DNA of 64,000 nucleotides, taken from Pseudopyrenochaeta lycopersici. Its lineage: Eukaryota > Ascomycota > Dothideomycetes > Pleosporales > Pseudopyrenochaetaceae. Location of the stretch: NCBI GenBank assembly GCA_003313425.1, contig NHZP01000095.1, forward strand, positions 1-64,000. Reading direction: 5' to 3'. The notes under the pieces were generated by a model. That model searched no databases. It was not told the DNA's origin and saw only the letters and a program-made list of their open reading frames with translations. The translations under genes and the position numbers were made by a program. Below, piece after piece: positions 63,165 to 64,000 of this stretch (position 1 is its first letter; each line of letters starts with the position of its first letter).

Positions 63165-63585
63165 GGGGCTCTGAAAGAGTGCGGTAATGCCTTGAGGGCA
63201 AGTTCAAAGAGGCACGACTTCTGCGAGCATAGCCTCACGAAACGAGAGGACGCGTTGAACGAAGTTATAACAACGTCTGGAACGTGATATAGACCTTTAG
63301 CGTCGTTATTTGGAGCATTAGCGCGGACCGTCCGCATGTGCAATACGTCAAATACGGCGGCATATCGGATGCGACCGCATCCGAGAGATCTGCCTGCTGG
63401 TTTCGGTTTCGCATTCGTTGTGCACAAGTGGAAGCACCGGGCATGAAATCCGCATCGCCTGTAACGTAGTTTACTGTTTACAAGCTATGAGTACATGAAG
63501 TCTGCAAGAAGCATTAGAGCTGTGTTTTTTTTAAGGAGAGTAAGGCTCTGGAGACAGTATACTGTATTAGGGAGTGATCTAACCG
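63165..63585. other. No gene seen; upstream region of the CocE-type gene
   Basis: Short frames only; the minus-strand frame 63161-63427 overlaps the CocE start and has no recognisable domain. Confidence 0.35.
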
Positions 63586-64000
63586 TATAACGTGTTCCAC
63601 CACCTGATGCACGTTCTCTGTCACGAGAGGCTACGAGTAGGGATTTCAACGCTTAACTAAGTAGCTTAATTATTATACTACGTAACTTATCCGTGCCAAG
63701 GATCAGCTTACCAAGCAGATTCGGCTGCGCCGACACTCGCCGTAGGCGAGTGCCTGTAGCCCACACGATAATACTGACCAAACGATAAATCTTAAACCAC
63801 TTTCTATTAACTATTGAAATAACTCCTCAGCCCCGCCAGTTCTTATAGTAATTTTCATATGCTAGTAATCCTGCCCTGCGCATTGAAGCCTATACTAGTT
63901 GTAATTAATTATAGACTGGCTAATAAGCCTAGAGATACTTTTTCTTCTTCCCTATTAGCATTCCTTTTATTCTGCAATAATCTATTTTAAGGTCCTTTAG
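63586..64000. repeat. Start of a repeat element running off the right edge
   Basis: TATAACGTGTTCCACCAC at 63586-63603 repeats the outer 18 bp of the inverted repeat at 51901 with one C/T difference. Composition then drops to RIP-type AT-rich DNA. A CACTCGCC/GGCGAGTG inverted pair lies at about 63735-63752. The rest lies outside the window. Confidence 0.5.

Overview
This window is nuclear DNA of a filamentous ascomycete (Pezizomycotina; a Sordariomycete is my guess, not proven). The evidence is short GT-AG introns of about 40-115 bp with CTAAC/CTGAC-like branch points, a Zn2Cys6 regulator, fungal cytochrome P450 and carbohydrate-active enzyme families, and AT-rich blocks of transposon relics. 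The relics carry C:G-to-T:A transitions that turn Gln and Trp codons into stops, the footprint of repeat-induced point mutation (RIP).

Layout. 1-10.2 kb is nested RIP-degraded retroelements: a minus-strand gag relic split by a complete Ty3/gypsy chromovirus (two 451-bp LTRs, 5-bp TSD), then a truncated LINE and LTR-like repeats. 10.96-12.81 kb is one intact seven-exon P450 gene in a small GC-normal island. 13.3-28.3 kb is again mobile DNA: a transposase tail, a CACGTG tandem array, a complete 5.9-kb hAT element (8-bp TSD), a second hAT, LTR-like repeats, and a RIP-damaged copy of a fungal transcription factor.

28.9-47.7 kb is a gene-rich catabolic block: a secreted saponin-hydrolase-like protein, a lactose/sugar permease, a GH3 beta-xylosidase-like gene, a GH2 beta-galactosidase, a Zn2Cys6 regulator and a tannase/feruloyl-esterase-family enzyme. 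Together they look like a cluster for uptake and breakdown of plant glycosides and hemicellulose side chains, with its own regulator. The damaged factor at 26.6-28.2 kb is a paralogue of that regulator, on the opposite side of the cluster. A Tc1-like element sits inside the block at 33.8-34.7 kb.

49.9-58.8 kb is transposons again: a truncated hAT, an unclassified element with about 54-bp inverted repeats, a Tad-like LINE, and a nearly intact pogo-type element with about 48-bp inverted repeats inserted beside the LINE 3' end. 59.2-63.2 kb carries a BAHD-type acyltransferase and a CocE/NonD-family serine hydrolase; the right edge re-enters repeat DNA.

Four of the eight single-copy genes (saponin hydrolase, GH3, regulator, CocE hydrolase) have single-base frame breaks, mostly at homopolymer runs, while the P450, permease, GH2, esterase and acyltransferase models are uninterrupted. 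These breaks may be assembly errors or real decay. All calls come from reading the sequence; no database search was run.
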